From contig URIJ01000002.1 of the NCBI GenBank assembly GCA_900547835.1, forward strand, positions 1-43,858: 43,858 nt of DNA, given 5' to 3'. Positions within the stretch are counted from its first letter, which is position 1, and every line of letters begins with the position of its first letter. Under the pieces are notes generated by a model. The model was given only the letters and a program-made list of their open reading frames with translations. It was not told where the DNA came from and did no database searches. This document shows, piece by piece, positions 18,571 to 26,472 of this stretch. This stretch comes from an uncultured Collinsella sp. Its GTDB lineage: Bacteria; Actinomycetota; Coriobacteriia; Coriobacteriales; Coriobacteriaceae. The position numbers and the translations under genes are program-made.

Positions 18571-19527
18571 GTGAACAACTTGCTACGTTTGATTGGAAGG
18601 CGTCTTGTGGCGCTGCCGATCATGGCATTGGGCGTCACCGTCCTGGTGTTCTTCCTTATGTCGTTCTCCAAGACCGACCCCGCCTACACGGCGTTGGGTG
18701 ACGGTGCCTCGCCCGAGGCGGTTGCCGAGTACCATGAGAAGTATGGTCTGGACGACCCCTGGCCCGTGCGCTACGTGCGCTATATGGGCGATTTGATCCA
18801 TGGCGACATGGGCACCTATGGTGCTGCTCGCAACTCCGTTGCCAAGCGCATCTCCACGGCCCTGCCCGTCACGATGCAGCTGACCTTTATCGGTCTTGCC
18901 ATCGGTGCGGTCGTTTCGTTTTTGCTCGGCGTCATCGCGGCACTGTATCGCGACAAATGGCCGGACCAAGTGATCCGCGTCTTTTCCATCGCCGGCTTGG
19001 CAACCCCGTCGTTCTGGCTTGCCGTTCTGTTGATCCTGCTGTTCTCTTCCTACCTTAAGGTGCTCCCGGCATCGGGTGCTCTGCCTCACTTCACCACGAA
19101 TCCGGTTGGCTATCTGGGACGTATGATCATGCCCGCTATCGCCTTGGCATTTCCGCTGACGGGCCAGATGACTCGTATCGTGCGTACCGCCATGGTCGAG
19201 GAGCTCGACAAGGATTATGTCCGTATGGCTCGCGGCGCCGGCGTTCCCGAGAAGGTCGTCGTCGGCATCAACGTTCTTCGCAATGCGCTGATCACCCCGG
19301 TCACCACCCTCGGTCTTAAGATCGGTTACCTCATGGGCGGCGCCGTCGTCATCGAGGTTATCTTCAACCTCCCCGGCATGGGCACCGCGATTCTGCAGGG
19401 CGTTCAGGGCAACGAGGCGAACCTGGTTCAGGGCGTCGTCATCGTCGTTGCTCTTGCCTTCATCATCATCAACATCGTGGTTGACATGCTCTACCTGCTC
19501 ATCAACCCGCGCATCAGGACGGTGTAG
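18571..19527 (+). CDS. ABC transporter permease, DppB family (nan operon)
   Basis: 318 aa from GTG 18571, chosen for AAGGGGAG upstream; a 5' extension to 18538 has no support. It is a six-helix inner-membrane permease of the peptide/nickel (DppB/OppB) family: N-terminal helix LVALPIMALGVTVLVFFLM, then the cytoplasmic EAA loop EELDKDYVRMARGAGVPEKVV that docks on the ATPase. With the permease half of the next protein it would make the heterodimeric channel. The next gene starts 3 bases after its stop codon. Substrate assignment to sialic acid is from context only. Confidence 0.88.
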   Translation: MNNLLRLIGRRLVALPIMALGVTVLVFFLMSFSKTDPAYTALGDGASPEAVAEYHEKYGLDDPWPVRYVRYMGDLIHGDMGTYGAARNSVAKRISTALPVTMQLTFIGLAIGAVVSFLLGVIAALYRDKWPDQVIRVFSIAGLATPSFWLAVLLILLFSSYLKVLPASGALPHFTTNPVGYLGRMIMPAIALAFPLTGQMTRIVRTAMVEELDKDYVRMARGAGVPEKVVVGINVLRNALITPVTTLGLKIGYLMGGAVVIEVIFNLPGMGTAILQGVQGNEANLVQGVVIVVALAFIIINIVVDMLYLLINPRIRTV

Positions 19528-19530
19528 ATT

Positions 19531-21546
19531 ATGGTAAAGATTCGAGAGAAGCAAACCGAGCAGCTCGAGAAGGCTGCCTCCAAGGGGCTCAAGCTCGGTG
19601 GCTGGAAGAAGATGACGCTGTCTTCTAAGATTGCCGCCGTCGTGCTGGTGCTGGTCGCCCTGACTGCGATTCTGGCGCCCCTTCTTGCCCCCTATAGCCC
19701 GGTCGAGATCTTTACGGCTCGCCAGGCTCCCGGCAACGGATTTATCTTCGGTACCGACGATAAGGGTCGCGACATTCTGTCGCGTATGCTCTACGGTGGT
19801 CGTTACTCGCTGATTATCGGCTTTGGCGCCACTGCCATGGCTCTGGTCTGCGGCTCGGTCGTGGGCGCCCTTGCAGCGGTTTCGCGCAAGGCCGTCTCCG
19901 AGACGATCATGCGTATCTTGGACATCATCATGTCCATCCCGGGCATCGCCCTCGCGGCCGTCTTCGTCTCCATCCTGGGCAACTCCGTGCCGTCGATCAT
20001 CTTCGCCATCGGCTTTATGTACACTCCGCAGATTGCCCGTATCGTGCGCGCCAACATCGTGTCCGAGTACGGCGAGGACTATGTCCGCGCGGTCATCGTT
20101 TCCGGCGCCAAGGCTCCGTGGATTTTGATCAAGCATGTTCTGCGTAACTGCATCGCCCCGATCATGGTTTTCACCGTTACCCTGGTCGCCGACGCCATCA
20201 TCTTCGAGGCCTCGCTGACCTTCATCGGCGCTGGTATCCAGGAGCCCACCGCTACCTGGGGCAACATCCTCGCCGACGCCCGCGGCGGCGTGCTCGCCGG
20301 CCGTTGGTGGCAGGCGCTGTTCCCGGGCCTGGCCATCATGATCACCTGCCTGGCGCTCAACATCCTCTCCGAGGGCATTACCGACGCCATGGCCGCTGCT
20401 CCCTCCGCCGCCCTGGATCCGACCGATTCCTCCAAGCGTCGCGAGGCCGACCTGCTGGTCTCCGACCCCGTTCGCGCCTACAAGGAGCAGGCCCAGTCCC
20501 TCTCCGCTCGCCTTGGCGCCCTGCGCGATGTCGAGCTCAAGCGTGACGATCGCCATGTGCCCGACGAGTCTGTCGAACCGATTCTCTCGGTCCGTGACTT
20601 CTGCATTCAGTTTGAGCATCACGGTGATATCAACGTTGTCGACCATGTCAACTTTGACGTCCGTCCTGGTCAGACCATGGGCCTGGTGGGCGAGTCCGGT
20701 TGCGGTAAGTCCATCACCACGCTGGCCATCATGGGCCTGACCGATGAGGACGAGCACCTTTCCGGCGAGGTCCTCTGGGAGGGCCGTGACCTGCTCAAGA
20801 TGAGCAAGAAGGAGTGGTTCGGCCTGCGTGGTACCGATATCGCTATGGTCTATCAGGACGCCCTGTCCTCGCTCAACCCCTCCATGCTCATCTCTGCCCA
20901 GATGAAGCAGCTCACCAAGCGCGGCGGAACCCGCAGCGCCGAGGAGCTCCTGGAGCTCGTCGGCCTCGATCCCAAGCGCACGCTCGAGAGCTATCCGCAC
21001 GAGCTTTCCGGCGGCCAGCGTCAGCGTGTCCTGATCGCTATGGCCCTTACCCGCGACCCCAAGCTGGTCATCTGCGACGAGCCCACGACCGCTCTGGACG
21101 TTACCGTCCAGAAGCAGGTCATCAAGCTGCTCAACGATCTTCAGGCCAAGCTCGGCTTTGCCATGATCTTCGTTTCGCATGACCTGGCTCTGGTCGCCGA
21201 GGTCGCCCATAACATCACGGTTATGTACGCTGGCCAGGTTATCGAGCAGGCGCCCACCAAGGAGCTGCTCACTAACCCGATCCACGAGTACACCCGCGGT
21301 CTTCTGGGTTCCGTTCTGTCCATCGAGAGCGGTTCGGGCCGCCTGCACCAGGTGCCCGGCGCCGTTCCGAGCCCGCGCGATTTCCCCAAGGGCGATCGCT
21401 TCGCGCCCCGCTCGAGCCACCCGCGTATTGGCCTGGACACCCGTCCGGTCTTCAAGCGCGTGCCCGGCACCGAGCACTTCTATTCCGAGCTCCCCGACGA
21501 GGTGCTCAAGGCAAATGGTTTGACCCCTCACGCGGAGGTGATGTAG
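19531..21546 (+). CDS. fused permease-ATPase (DppC-DppD) of the nan-operon ABC transporter
   Basis: 671 aa single polypeptide. Residues 1-290 are a DppC-type permease with N-terminal helix at about 33-53, GTDDKGRDILSRMLYGGR, and EAA loop EDYVRAVIVSGAKAPWILIK (about 182-201). A charged linker (about 291-348) leads to a DppD-type ATPase: Walker A GESGCGKS at 387-394, signature LSGGQRQRVLIAMAL, Walker B LVICDEPTTALD and H-loop FVSHDLAL. The C-terminal segment has DRFAPRSSHP where peptide importers have a cysteine pair, so the cysteine motif is lost. From memory, the sialic acid importers of Haemophilus ducreyi (SatC) and Bifidobacterium breve (NanD) are also permease-ATPase fusions, which supports sialic acid as substrate. 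ATG 19531 follows the permease stop by 3 bases. Confidence 0.88.
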   Translation: MVKIREKQTEQLEKAASKGLKLGGWKKMTLSSKIAAVVLVLVALTAILAPLLAPYSPVEIFTARQAPGNGFIFGTDDKGRDILSRMLYGGRYSLIIGFGATAMALVCGSVVGALAAVSRKAVSETIMRILDIIMSIPGIALAAVFVSILGNSVPSIIFAIGFMYTPQIARIVRANIVSEYGEDYVRAVIVSGAKAPWILIKHVLRNCIAPIMVFTVTLVADAIIFEASLTFIGAGIQEPTATWGNILADARGGVLAGRWWQALFPGLAIMITCLALNILSEGITDAMAAAPSAALDPTDSSKRREADLLVSDPVRAYKEQAQSLSARLGALRDVELKRDDRHVPDESVEPILSVRDFCIQFEHHGDINVVDHVNFDVRPGQTMGLVGESGCGKSITTLAIMGLTDEDEHLSGEVLWEGRDLLKMSKKEWFGLRGTDIAMVYQDALSSLNPSMLISAQMKQLTKRGGTRSAEELLELVGLDPKRTLESYPHELSGGQRQRVLIAMALTRDPKLVICDEPTTALDVTVQKQVIKLLNDLQAKLGFAMIFVSHDLALVAEVAHNITVMYAGQVIEQAPTKELLTNPIHEYTRGLLGSVLSIESGSGRLHQVPGAVPSPRDFPKGDRFAPRSSHPRIGLDTRPVFKRVPGTEHFYSELPDEVLKANGLTPHAEVM

Positions 21547-22374
21547 ATGAGCGAGACCGCAGTAAACGGCGTCGAGCCGATCATCTTCCTTGATGACGTC
21601 CACGTCACCTTTAGGACCCGTACCGGCTCGATTCTGCACCCCAACCTGGTTCACGCCGTCCAGGGTGTAACGATTAAGCTCATGCCCGGTCAGACGATTG
21701 GCATCGTCGGCGAGTCCGGTTGCGGTAAGTCCACCACCGCTAACGTCATGTGCGGCCTGCAGGCCCCCACGAGCGGCAAGGTCTACTTTAAGGGCAAGGA
21801 CGTTACCAAACGTACCGCCGAGGACCGTCGCCACATGGGTCGCGTCATCTCGGTCGTGTTCCAGAACCCGGCCACGGCGCTCAACCCCCGCATGGTCGTT
21901 CGCGAGCAGCTGCTCGACCCCATGCGCGTCCACAACCTGGGTACCGAGGCCGAGCAGGAGAAGCGCGTCAAGGAACTCTTGGAGCTCACCGGTCTGCCCA
22001 GCTCCGCCGCCGAGGTTCTTCCCGGCCAGCTTTCGGGCGGCCAGCGTCAGCGCGTCGCAATTGCCCGTGCTCTGTCGCTGAACCCCGATGCCATCATCGC
22101 CGACGAGCCCACCTCGGCTCTGGACGTTTCGGTCCGCGCGCAGATTCTGAACCTGCTGACCGACCTTAAGAAGGAGCTCGGCCTGGCCATGGTGTTCATC
22201 AGCCATGACATCCAGACGGTCCGCTATATCTCTGACGACATCATCGTTATGAATGGCGGCAAGATCGTCGAGCAGGGCGAGGCCAAGCAGGTCTTCCAGC
22301 ACCCCCAGGACCCCTACACCAAGATGCTGCTCGGCGCTGCGCCGTCGCTGCTGCACCCCAAGCTCGGCGAATAG
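21547..22374 (+). CDS. ABC transporter ATPase, OppF/DppF family (nan operon)
   Basis: 275 aa. The ATG directly follows the TAG of the fused subunit, with GGAGGTG about 8 bases upstream inside that gene, a sign of coupled 1:1 synthesis. Walker A GESGCGKS, Q-loop FQNPATALNPRM, signature LSGGQRQRVAIARAL, Walker B IIADEPTSALDVS and FISHDIQTVRYI are intact. It is shorter than OppF proteins (about 320-340 aa) because it lacks the C-terminal oligopeptide/dipeptide transporter extension with its cysteine motif. It would pair with the ATPase half of the preceding protein. A 10-bp hairpin (22391-22418) follows the stop. Confidence 0.9.
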   Translation: MSETAVNGVEPIIFLDDVHVTFRTRTGSILHPNLVHAVQGVTIKLMPGQTIGIVGESGCGKSTTANVMCGLQAPTSGKVYFKGKDVTKRTAEDRRHMGRVISVVFQNPATALNPRMVVREQLLDPMRVHNLGTEAEQEKRVKELLELTGLPSSAAEVLPGQLSGGQRQRVAIARALSLNPDAIIADEPTSALDVSVRAQILNLLTDLKKELGLAMVFISHDIQTVRYISDDIIVMNGGKIVEQGEAKQVFQHPQDPYTKMLLGAAPSLLHPKLGE

Positions 22375-22390
22375 CCTCGCTTTCCCTCCC

Positions 22391-22418
22391 GTGCGCCCGG
22401 TTCCCTTGCCGGGCGCAC
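22391..22418 (+). terminator. intercistronic hairpin after the transporter genes
   Basis: GTGCGCCCGG (22391-22400) and CCGGGCGCAC (22409-22418) form a perfect 10-bp stem. The following bases CTCCGTTGCG are poor in T, so full termination is unlikely; processing or partial attenuation is more plausible. Confidence 0.5.
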
Positions 22419-22454
22419 CTCCGTTGCGATTTCGAAAGGTTGGGTTCACGAGCC

Positions 22455-23432
22455 ATGCCAAGTGCTCAGGAGCTACAACATCAATTTGGTGAATATCGAG
22501 GCGCCATGCCCCGTCCATCAGATTTCGATCTCTTTTGGAAGGATCGCATGGCCGAGGCCGACGCCGTTGGGCTTGACTATGCGATCGACACGGCATCGGT
22601 CACCGATGCCGCGACCTGCCAACTTTTCGACCTCTGGTATACCGGCATGTGTGGCGCTCGCCTGCATGCCAAGTACCTTAAACCCGTCTCGGACGAGCCC
22701 GTGCCATTGGTGCTTCAGTTCCATGGGTATCCGGGTGCAAGCCGCAGCTGGTTTGAGCAGGCGTCGTTTGCGGGCATGGGCATGGCACTCATCGCCCTCG
22801 ACTGCCCCGGCCAAGGAGGTCCCTCCGAGGACATTGGTGGATTTGAGGGCACAACGGTTGCCGGGCATATCGTCGCCGGCATCGACGGCGACCCGGCCAA
22901 CCTCTACTATGTCCGCTTGCACCAAGATATTCGCATCCTGTGCCGTATTGTTCGCGAGCTCGAGGGCATCGATCTTTCTCGTGTGTTTGTGAACGGCGCG
23001 TCGCAGGGTGGTGGTTTGGGCATTGCGACCTGTGCGCTTAACAGCGAGCTTATCAATCGTGCCGCCATCCTCTATCCCTTCCTGTCAGATTTCCGCCTAG
23101 TCTGGGATTTGGATGCAGACGACATTGCCTACGAGGGCCTGCGCTATTGGTCTCGCTGGTTTGACGAGGACTCGACTCGTATTGACGAAGCCTATGCCAA
23201 GCTGGCGTACTTCGATTCCAAGAACTTTGCCCCTATGGTCAAATGCCCCGTGCTGTTTGGCACCGGCACAGCCGATATCGTCTGCCCGCCAGCGACGCAG
23301 TTTGCGGTCTATAACAACCTGACCTGCGAAAAGCGTCATGAGTTCTTTGAAGGCTTTGGCCACGAGGAGATTCAGGATTTTGACGATCTGATCATTCCGT
23401 TTTTCTGCAAGGGAGGGGAGGCTCATGTCTAA
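22455..23432 (+). CDS. acetyl xylan esterase (AXE1/CAH)-family hydrolase, possible sialic acid O-acetylesterase
   Basis: 325 aa from ATG 22455. An upstream TTG at 22440 is in frame, but MPSAQELQHQFGEYRG fits the usual family start; AAAGG lies about 15 bases upstream. It is an alpha/beta-hydrolase of the AXE1 / cephalosporin-C deacetylase family, which removes O-acetyl groups from sugars. The triad is visible: nucleophile Ser183 in GASQGGG, Asp274 in GTGTADIVCPP, His303 in FGHEE; the oxyanion region FHGYPG is at 89-94. There is no signal peptide, so it should act in the cytoplasm. Position between sialic acid transporter and nanA suggests deacetylation of imported O-acetylated sialic acid; this is inferred, as the known NanS-type esterases belong to a different family. 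Confidence 0.85.
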   Translation: MPSAQELQHQFGEYRGAMPRPSDFDLFWKDRMAEADAVGLDYAIDTASVTDAATCQLFDLWYTGMCGARLHAKYLKPVSDEPVPLVLQFHGYPGASRSWFEQASFAGMGMALIALDCPGQGGPSEDIGGFEGTTVAGHIVAGIDGDPANLYYVRLHQDIRILCRIVRELEGIDLSRVFVNGASQGGGLGIATCALNSELINRAAILYPFLSDFRLVWDLDADDIAYEGLRYWSRWFDEDSTRIDEAYAKLAYFDSKNFAPMVKCPVLFGTGTADIVCPPATQFAVYNNLTCEKRHEFFEGFGHEEIQDFDDLIIPFFCKGGEAHV

Positions 23433-24276
23433 GTGCGAGAGCAATGTTAATGAGCTGATTGTCCCCGGGCTCGTGGGAATTCCTGGAACGGTTTCGTCAA
23501 GGCTCGCAGAATATCGGGACTGGCGCGGTGATGTCCAAGCAGATGTTTCTGATTTAGAGACATGCGCTTCGAATCTTGAGATTCAAGGCCTGGCCATTAC
23601 GGCGATTGACTTTGTTAACCCCTGCGCCCGTTACTCGGAGGTCTCCTTTGAGCTCGGTGACGATGCGATTCACGCTCGTTTGATCGAGCCTGTCGGTCGT
23701 GCCCGAGTGTCTGAGCGCGTGCCGCTGTGCCTGATGTTCCACGATATCGATCGGCCTGTGCGCGGCTGGCATCACATGACGAGATTTGCCGCCATGGGGT
23801 ATGCCGTTCTTGCGCTGGATGACGATGTTGCTGGTGCGGACGACCTGCAGCGGGGGATTTCTTCGCCCGCTTTTGTCGAGCGCGTCCGTTGGGGTTGCGC
23901 GCTGGCGAAGGTGGCGCGCAATCTTGATGGCATGGACCCCGACCGCATCTTTGCATGGGGCGAGGGCCTTGGCGGCGGAGTCGCGCTGGCGGTTTCTGCT
24001 CTGGACGAGCGGGGCCTCGCCTGCACGGCGGTTGCCAATCCGCTTCCTGGCGGCCTCGAGGCGCTGTCGTCTCGGGTGCGCGGATCGGTGCTCATGGGCA
24101 CATCGCTCATGGATACCGTGAGCGATCCCAAGGATCAGTTTGCCGTATTCAACGGTCTTGAGTGTGACCGGAGGCATATCATCTATGCAAAATACGCTCA
24201 CGAGCGCATCAATGCGTTCGAAAACGAAGTCGTCGACTTTTTTAACCAAACGTTCTACTCGTGTTTTTTGGCCTAG
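23425..24276 (+). CDS. AXE1-family paralogue without catalytic serine (predicted pseudoenzyme)
   Basis: 283 aa. ATG 23425 overlaps the preceding esterase by 8 bases and has GGGAGGGGAG upstream. The C-terminal half aligns with the neighbouring esterase: WGEGLGGGVALAVSAL against NGASQGGGLGIATCAL, and MDTVSDPKDQFAVFNGLECDRRH against ADIVCPPATQFAVYNNLTCEKRH. The triad Asp (D230) and His (H259) are kept, but the nucleophile position is Gly181. The segment between the oxyanion region and the nucleophile elbow is about 20 residues shorter, and the N-terminal 60 residues are divergent. It should therefore not hydrolyse esters by the usual mechanism. A structural partner of the active esterase (family members form oligomers) or a sugar-binding role is possible. 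The frame is intact, so it is retained as a gene. Confidence 0.75.
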   Translation: MSKCESNVNELIVPGLVGIPGTVSSRLAEYRDWRGDVQADVSDLETCASNLEIQGLAITAIDFVNPCARYSEVSFELGDDAIHARLIEPVGRARVSERVPLCLMFHDIDRPVRGWHHMTRFAAMGYAVLALDDDVAGADDLQRGISSPAFVERVRWGCALAKVARNLDGMDPDRIFAWGEGLGGGVALAVSALDERGLACTAVANPLPGGLEALSSRVRGSVLMGTSLMDTVSDPKDQFAVFNGLECDRRHIIYAKYAHERINAFENEVVDFFNQTFYSCFLA

Positions 24277-24344
24277 ACGGCCTGGACACTGCCAACAAGA
24301 GTGGGTGGCATAGGGCCGCCCGCCAGACAGCTAAGGAGATTCTT

Positions 24345-25265
24345 GTGGCAACTCAGAAATTCACCGGCGTTATCCCTCCCGTCGTTGTTCCCGATACCGA
24401 AGACCACCAGCTCGACGTTGCCTCCTTTGAGCGCAGCATCAACCGCATGATCGATGCCGGCGTCGATGGCCTGTTCTTCCTGGGATCCTCGGGCGAGGTC
24501 GTCTTCTCCACCGACGAGCGCCGTCGCCAGATTATCGCCGAGGCCGTGCGCATCGTCGATCACCGCGTGCCTGTTCTGGTCGGCATCATCGACACCGAGA
24601 CCGAGCGCATGATCGAGCACGGCAAGGTCGCCCAGGAGCTGGGCGCCGATGCCCTCGTCGCCACCTGCCCGTTCTATGCCCTGCAGGGCATGACCGAGGT
24701 CGAGGAGCACTTCCGCATCCTGCACGAGGAGCTCGACCTGCCCATCTTTGCCTATGACATTCCCGTCTGCGTTCACACCAAGCTCCCCTGGAAGCTCCTT
24801 GCCAAGCTCGGCGCCGAGGGCGTCCTTGCTGGCGTCAAGGATTCCTCGGGTGATGACATCTCGTTCCGCTACCTCGTTCAGGAGAACGAGAAGAACGGCC
24901 ATCCGATGAGCATTCTCACCGGTCACGAGGTTGTTGTCGACGGCGCCTACCTCGGTGGCGCCGACGGTTCCGTCCCGGGTCTCGCCAACGTTGAGCCCGA
25001 GGGCTACGTGCGTCAGTGGAAGGCCGCTCAGGCTGGTGACTGGGCTACCGTCAAGGCCGAGCAGGATCGCCTCAATGAGATTTCGCACATCTGGGATGTC
25101 ACCTCGGGCGTCCAGGGCTATGCCGGTGGCGTCGGCGCCTTCAAGACCGCTATGAACCTCATGGGCATCTTCGACAGCCCGACCATGCCGCGCCCGGTGA
25201 AGGCCATGACCGGCGAGAACGTCGAGGCGATTAAGAAGGTCCTCCAGGACAACGGTCTCCTGTAA
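24345..25265 (+). CDS. nanA: N-acetylneuraminate lyase (DHDPS/NAL family)
   Basis: 306 aa from GTG 24345, which has AAGGAG 6 bases upstream; the frame extends to 24261 but that start overlaps the preceding gene and lacks a site. The family uses a Schiff-base lysine in a TIM barrel: Lys165 in GVKDSSGD, Tyr137 in FAYDIP, and the carboxylate-binding GSSGE at 47-51. Members include dihydrodipicolinate synthase and sialic acid lyase, which cannot be separated with certainty by motif; linkage to nanK and nanE makes N-acetylneuraminate to ManNAc plus pyruvate the likely reaction. A long hairpin lies between it and nanK. Confidence 0.85.
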   Translation: MATQKFTGVIPPVVVPDTEDHQLDVASFERSINRMIDAGVDGLFFLGSSGEVVFSTDERRRQIIAEAVRIVDHRVPVLVGIIDTETERMIEHGKVAQELGADALVATCPFYALQGMTEVEEHFRILHEELDLPIFAYDIPVCVHTKLPWKLLAKLGAEGVLAGVKDSSGDDISFRYLVQENEKNGHPMSILTGHEVVVDGAYLGGADGSVPGLANVEPEGYVRQWKAAQAGDWATVKAEQDRLNEISHIWDVTSGVQGYAGGVGAFKTAMNLMGIFDSPTMPRPVKAMTGENVEAIKKVLQDNGLL

Positions 25266-25270
25266 AGCTT

Positions 25271-25361
25271 CCCCGGGCACCCGATCTTGGGGCTCAAGCG
25301 GTCGAGCGTGACCCATTAGGTCAACGCCCGACCGCTTTCACCCCAACCTCGGACACCCGGG
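25271..25361 (+). other. 91-nt hairpin element between nanA and nanK
   Basis: CCCGGG (25272-25277) with CCCGGG (25356-25361), CTTGGGG (25286-25292) with CCCCAA (25341-25346), AAGCGGTCG (25296-25304) with CGACCGCTT (25329-25337) and TGACC (25309-25313) with GGTCA (25319-25323) fold symmetrically about base 25316, with small internal loops and a 5-nt apical loop. It begins 5 bases after the nanA stop codon. A smaller hairpin GCTGCG (25375-25380) with CGCAGC (25388-25393) and a T-run (25412-25417) follow before the nanK ribosome binding site, so partial termination is possible. Confidence 0.7.
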
Positions 25362-25436
25362 AAACCTTTACCAAGCTGCGGCGATAACGCAGCCTTCATT
25401 TCCTGTAGTTGTTTTTTATCTCCTAAGGAGAGCGAC

Positions 25437-26402
25437 ATGGAGAACAAGTACGTCTGCTCTGTCGATATCGGCGGAACTAAGATCGCGACTGCCATCATGG
25501 AGTACCCGGCTGACGGCAGCGTGCCTCATCCCGTTTTTGAGGCCGAGGTTCCCACTGAGGCCCAAGAGGGCGGCGAGGCCGTCTTCCAGCGTATCGAGGC
25601 GTCTATCAAGGCCGCTCTTGAGGCGAATCCCGATGTCGAGGTCCTTGGCGTCGGTATCGGTGCCGCCGGCGTCGTCGATCCCAAGACGGGCGCCATCGCG
25701 TATGCCAATGAGATCATGCCCGGCTGGTCCGGCGTTCAGTTGGGGCCGCGTCTGCGCGAGGACCTCGGTCTTCCCGTTGCCGTTGTGGGCGACGTGCAGG
25801 CTCATGCTCTGGGCGAGGCCCACTGGGGCGTCGGCAAGGGCAAGTTCTCCGTCTTGTGTCTTGGCATCGGTACGGGCATCGGCGGCGCATATGTCGAGAA
25901 CGGCCGCGTGATGCAGGGCTTCCATGGTGCTGCCGGTCATATGGGCCACATCGAGTGCTCGGCTGCCGCCGGCATTCCCTGCGCCTGCGGGCGTTCCGGC
26001 CATCTGGAGTCGGTTGCTTCGGGCACTTCCATTGGTCGTATGTACGATGAGCGCTTTGGTCGCGTCGACCCCAGCCGTCCTTCGGTCGGTCGCGATGTGA
26101 ACGACCTGTGCCGTGCGGGCGACGCAAAGGCGACCGAGGTCATCCATGACGCCGGCTTTGCGCTGGGCGCTAGCTTGGGCTCGCTCGCTAACATCTTGGA
26201 CCCTGAGGTCATCGTGCTTTCGGGCGGCGTGATTCACCAAGGTCCCGATTGGCGTTCACAGACGTGGAAGGATTCGGTGCACGAGGGCTATGCCAGCCAG
26301 GCGCTCGATCCGCTTCAGGACACGCCGATCCTCATCGGTTCTCTGGAGGGCGATGCTCCGCTTATCGGTGCCGCTGAGCATCTTCTTGCCTCGTTGAAGT
26401 AA
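25437..26402 (+). CDS. nanK: ROK-family sugar kinase, probable N-acetylmannosamine kinase
   Basis: 321 aa, ATG 25437 with AAGGAG 6 bases upstream. ATP-dependent phosphorylation of ManNAc to ManNAc-6-phosphate is inferred from the nan context; ROK proteins also include glucokinases. Visible are the phosphate loop DIGGTKIA (10-17), catalytic Asp119 in VVGDVQAHALGE (the usual Asn before it is Gly), the second nucleotide motif GIGTGIGG, and the zinc/ROK region HMGHIEC...CACGRSGHLE. In that region the third cysteine of CxCGxxGC is His189. No N-terminal helix-turn-helix, so it is a kinase and not a repressor. Confidence 0.88.
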   Translation: MENKYVCSVDIGGTKIATAIMEYPADGSVPHPVFEAEVPTEAQEGGEAVFQRIEASIKAALEANPDVEVLGVGIGAAGVVDPKTGAIAYANEIMPGWSGVQLGPRLREDLGLPVAVVGDVQAHALGEAHWGVGKGKFSVLCLGIGTGIGGAYVENGRVMQGFHGAAGHMGHIECSAAAGIPCACGRSGHLESVASGTSIGRMYDERFGRVDPSRPSVGRDVNDLCRAGDAKATEVIHDAGFALGASLGSLANILDPEVIVLSGGVIHQGPDWRSQTWKDSVHEGYASQALDPLQDTPILIGSLEGDAPLIGAAEHLLASLK

Positions 26403-26419
26403 ACGTATCTGCTGTAGGA

Positions 26420-26450
26420 GCCTCCCGAGACAACACGCCTCGGGAGGCTG
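26420..26450 (+). terminator. perfect 11-bp hairpin between nanK and nanE
   Basis: AGCCTCCCGAG (26420-26430) pairs with CTCGGGAGGCT (26440-26450), followed by GTTCTG. With only 70 bases between the genes and no clear promoter, it probably acts as partial terminator or processing site. Confidence 0.55.
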
Positions 26451-26472
26451 TTCTGAGAAAGGTTACAGCCTT

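Noticed and set aside
18583..22596. Very long minus-strand open frame (1337 codons) opposite the transporter genes
   Set aside because: It is a shadow of biased codon use in the real genes: it spans several plus-strand genes, has low-complexity D/H/R/Q-rich composition and no domain.
24261..24344. Longer NanA starting at 24261
   Set aside because: The extra 28 residues overlap the preceding gene and are unlike the family N terminus; GTG 24345 has an ideal AAGGAG.
25271..25361. The nanA-nanK hairpin as a third member of the long-stem element family
   Set aside because: It shares only a 9-mer (CCTCGGACA) with copy 1; it lacks the paired 12-nt loops at the expected place and the TTC apex, so I do not group it.
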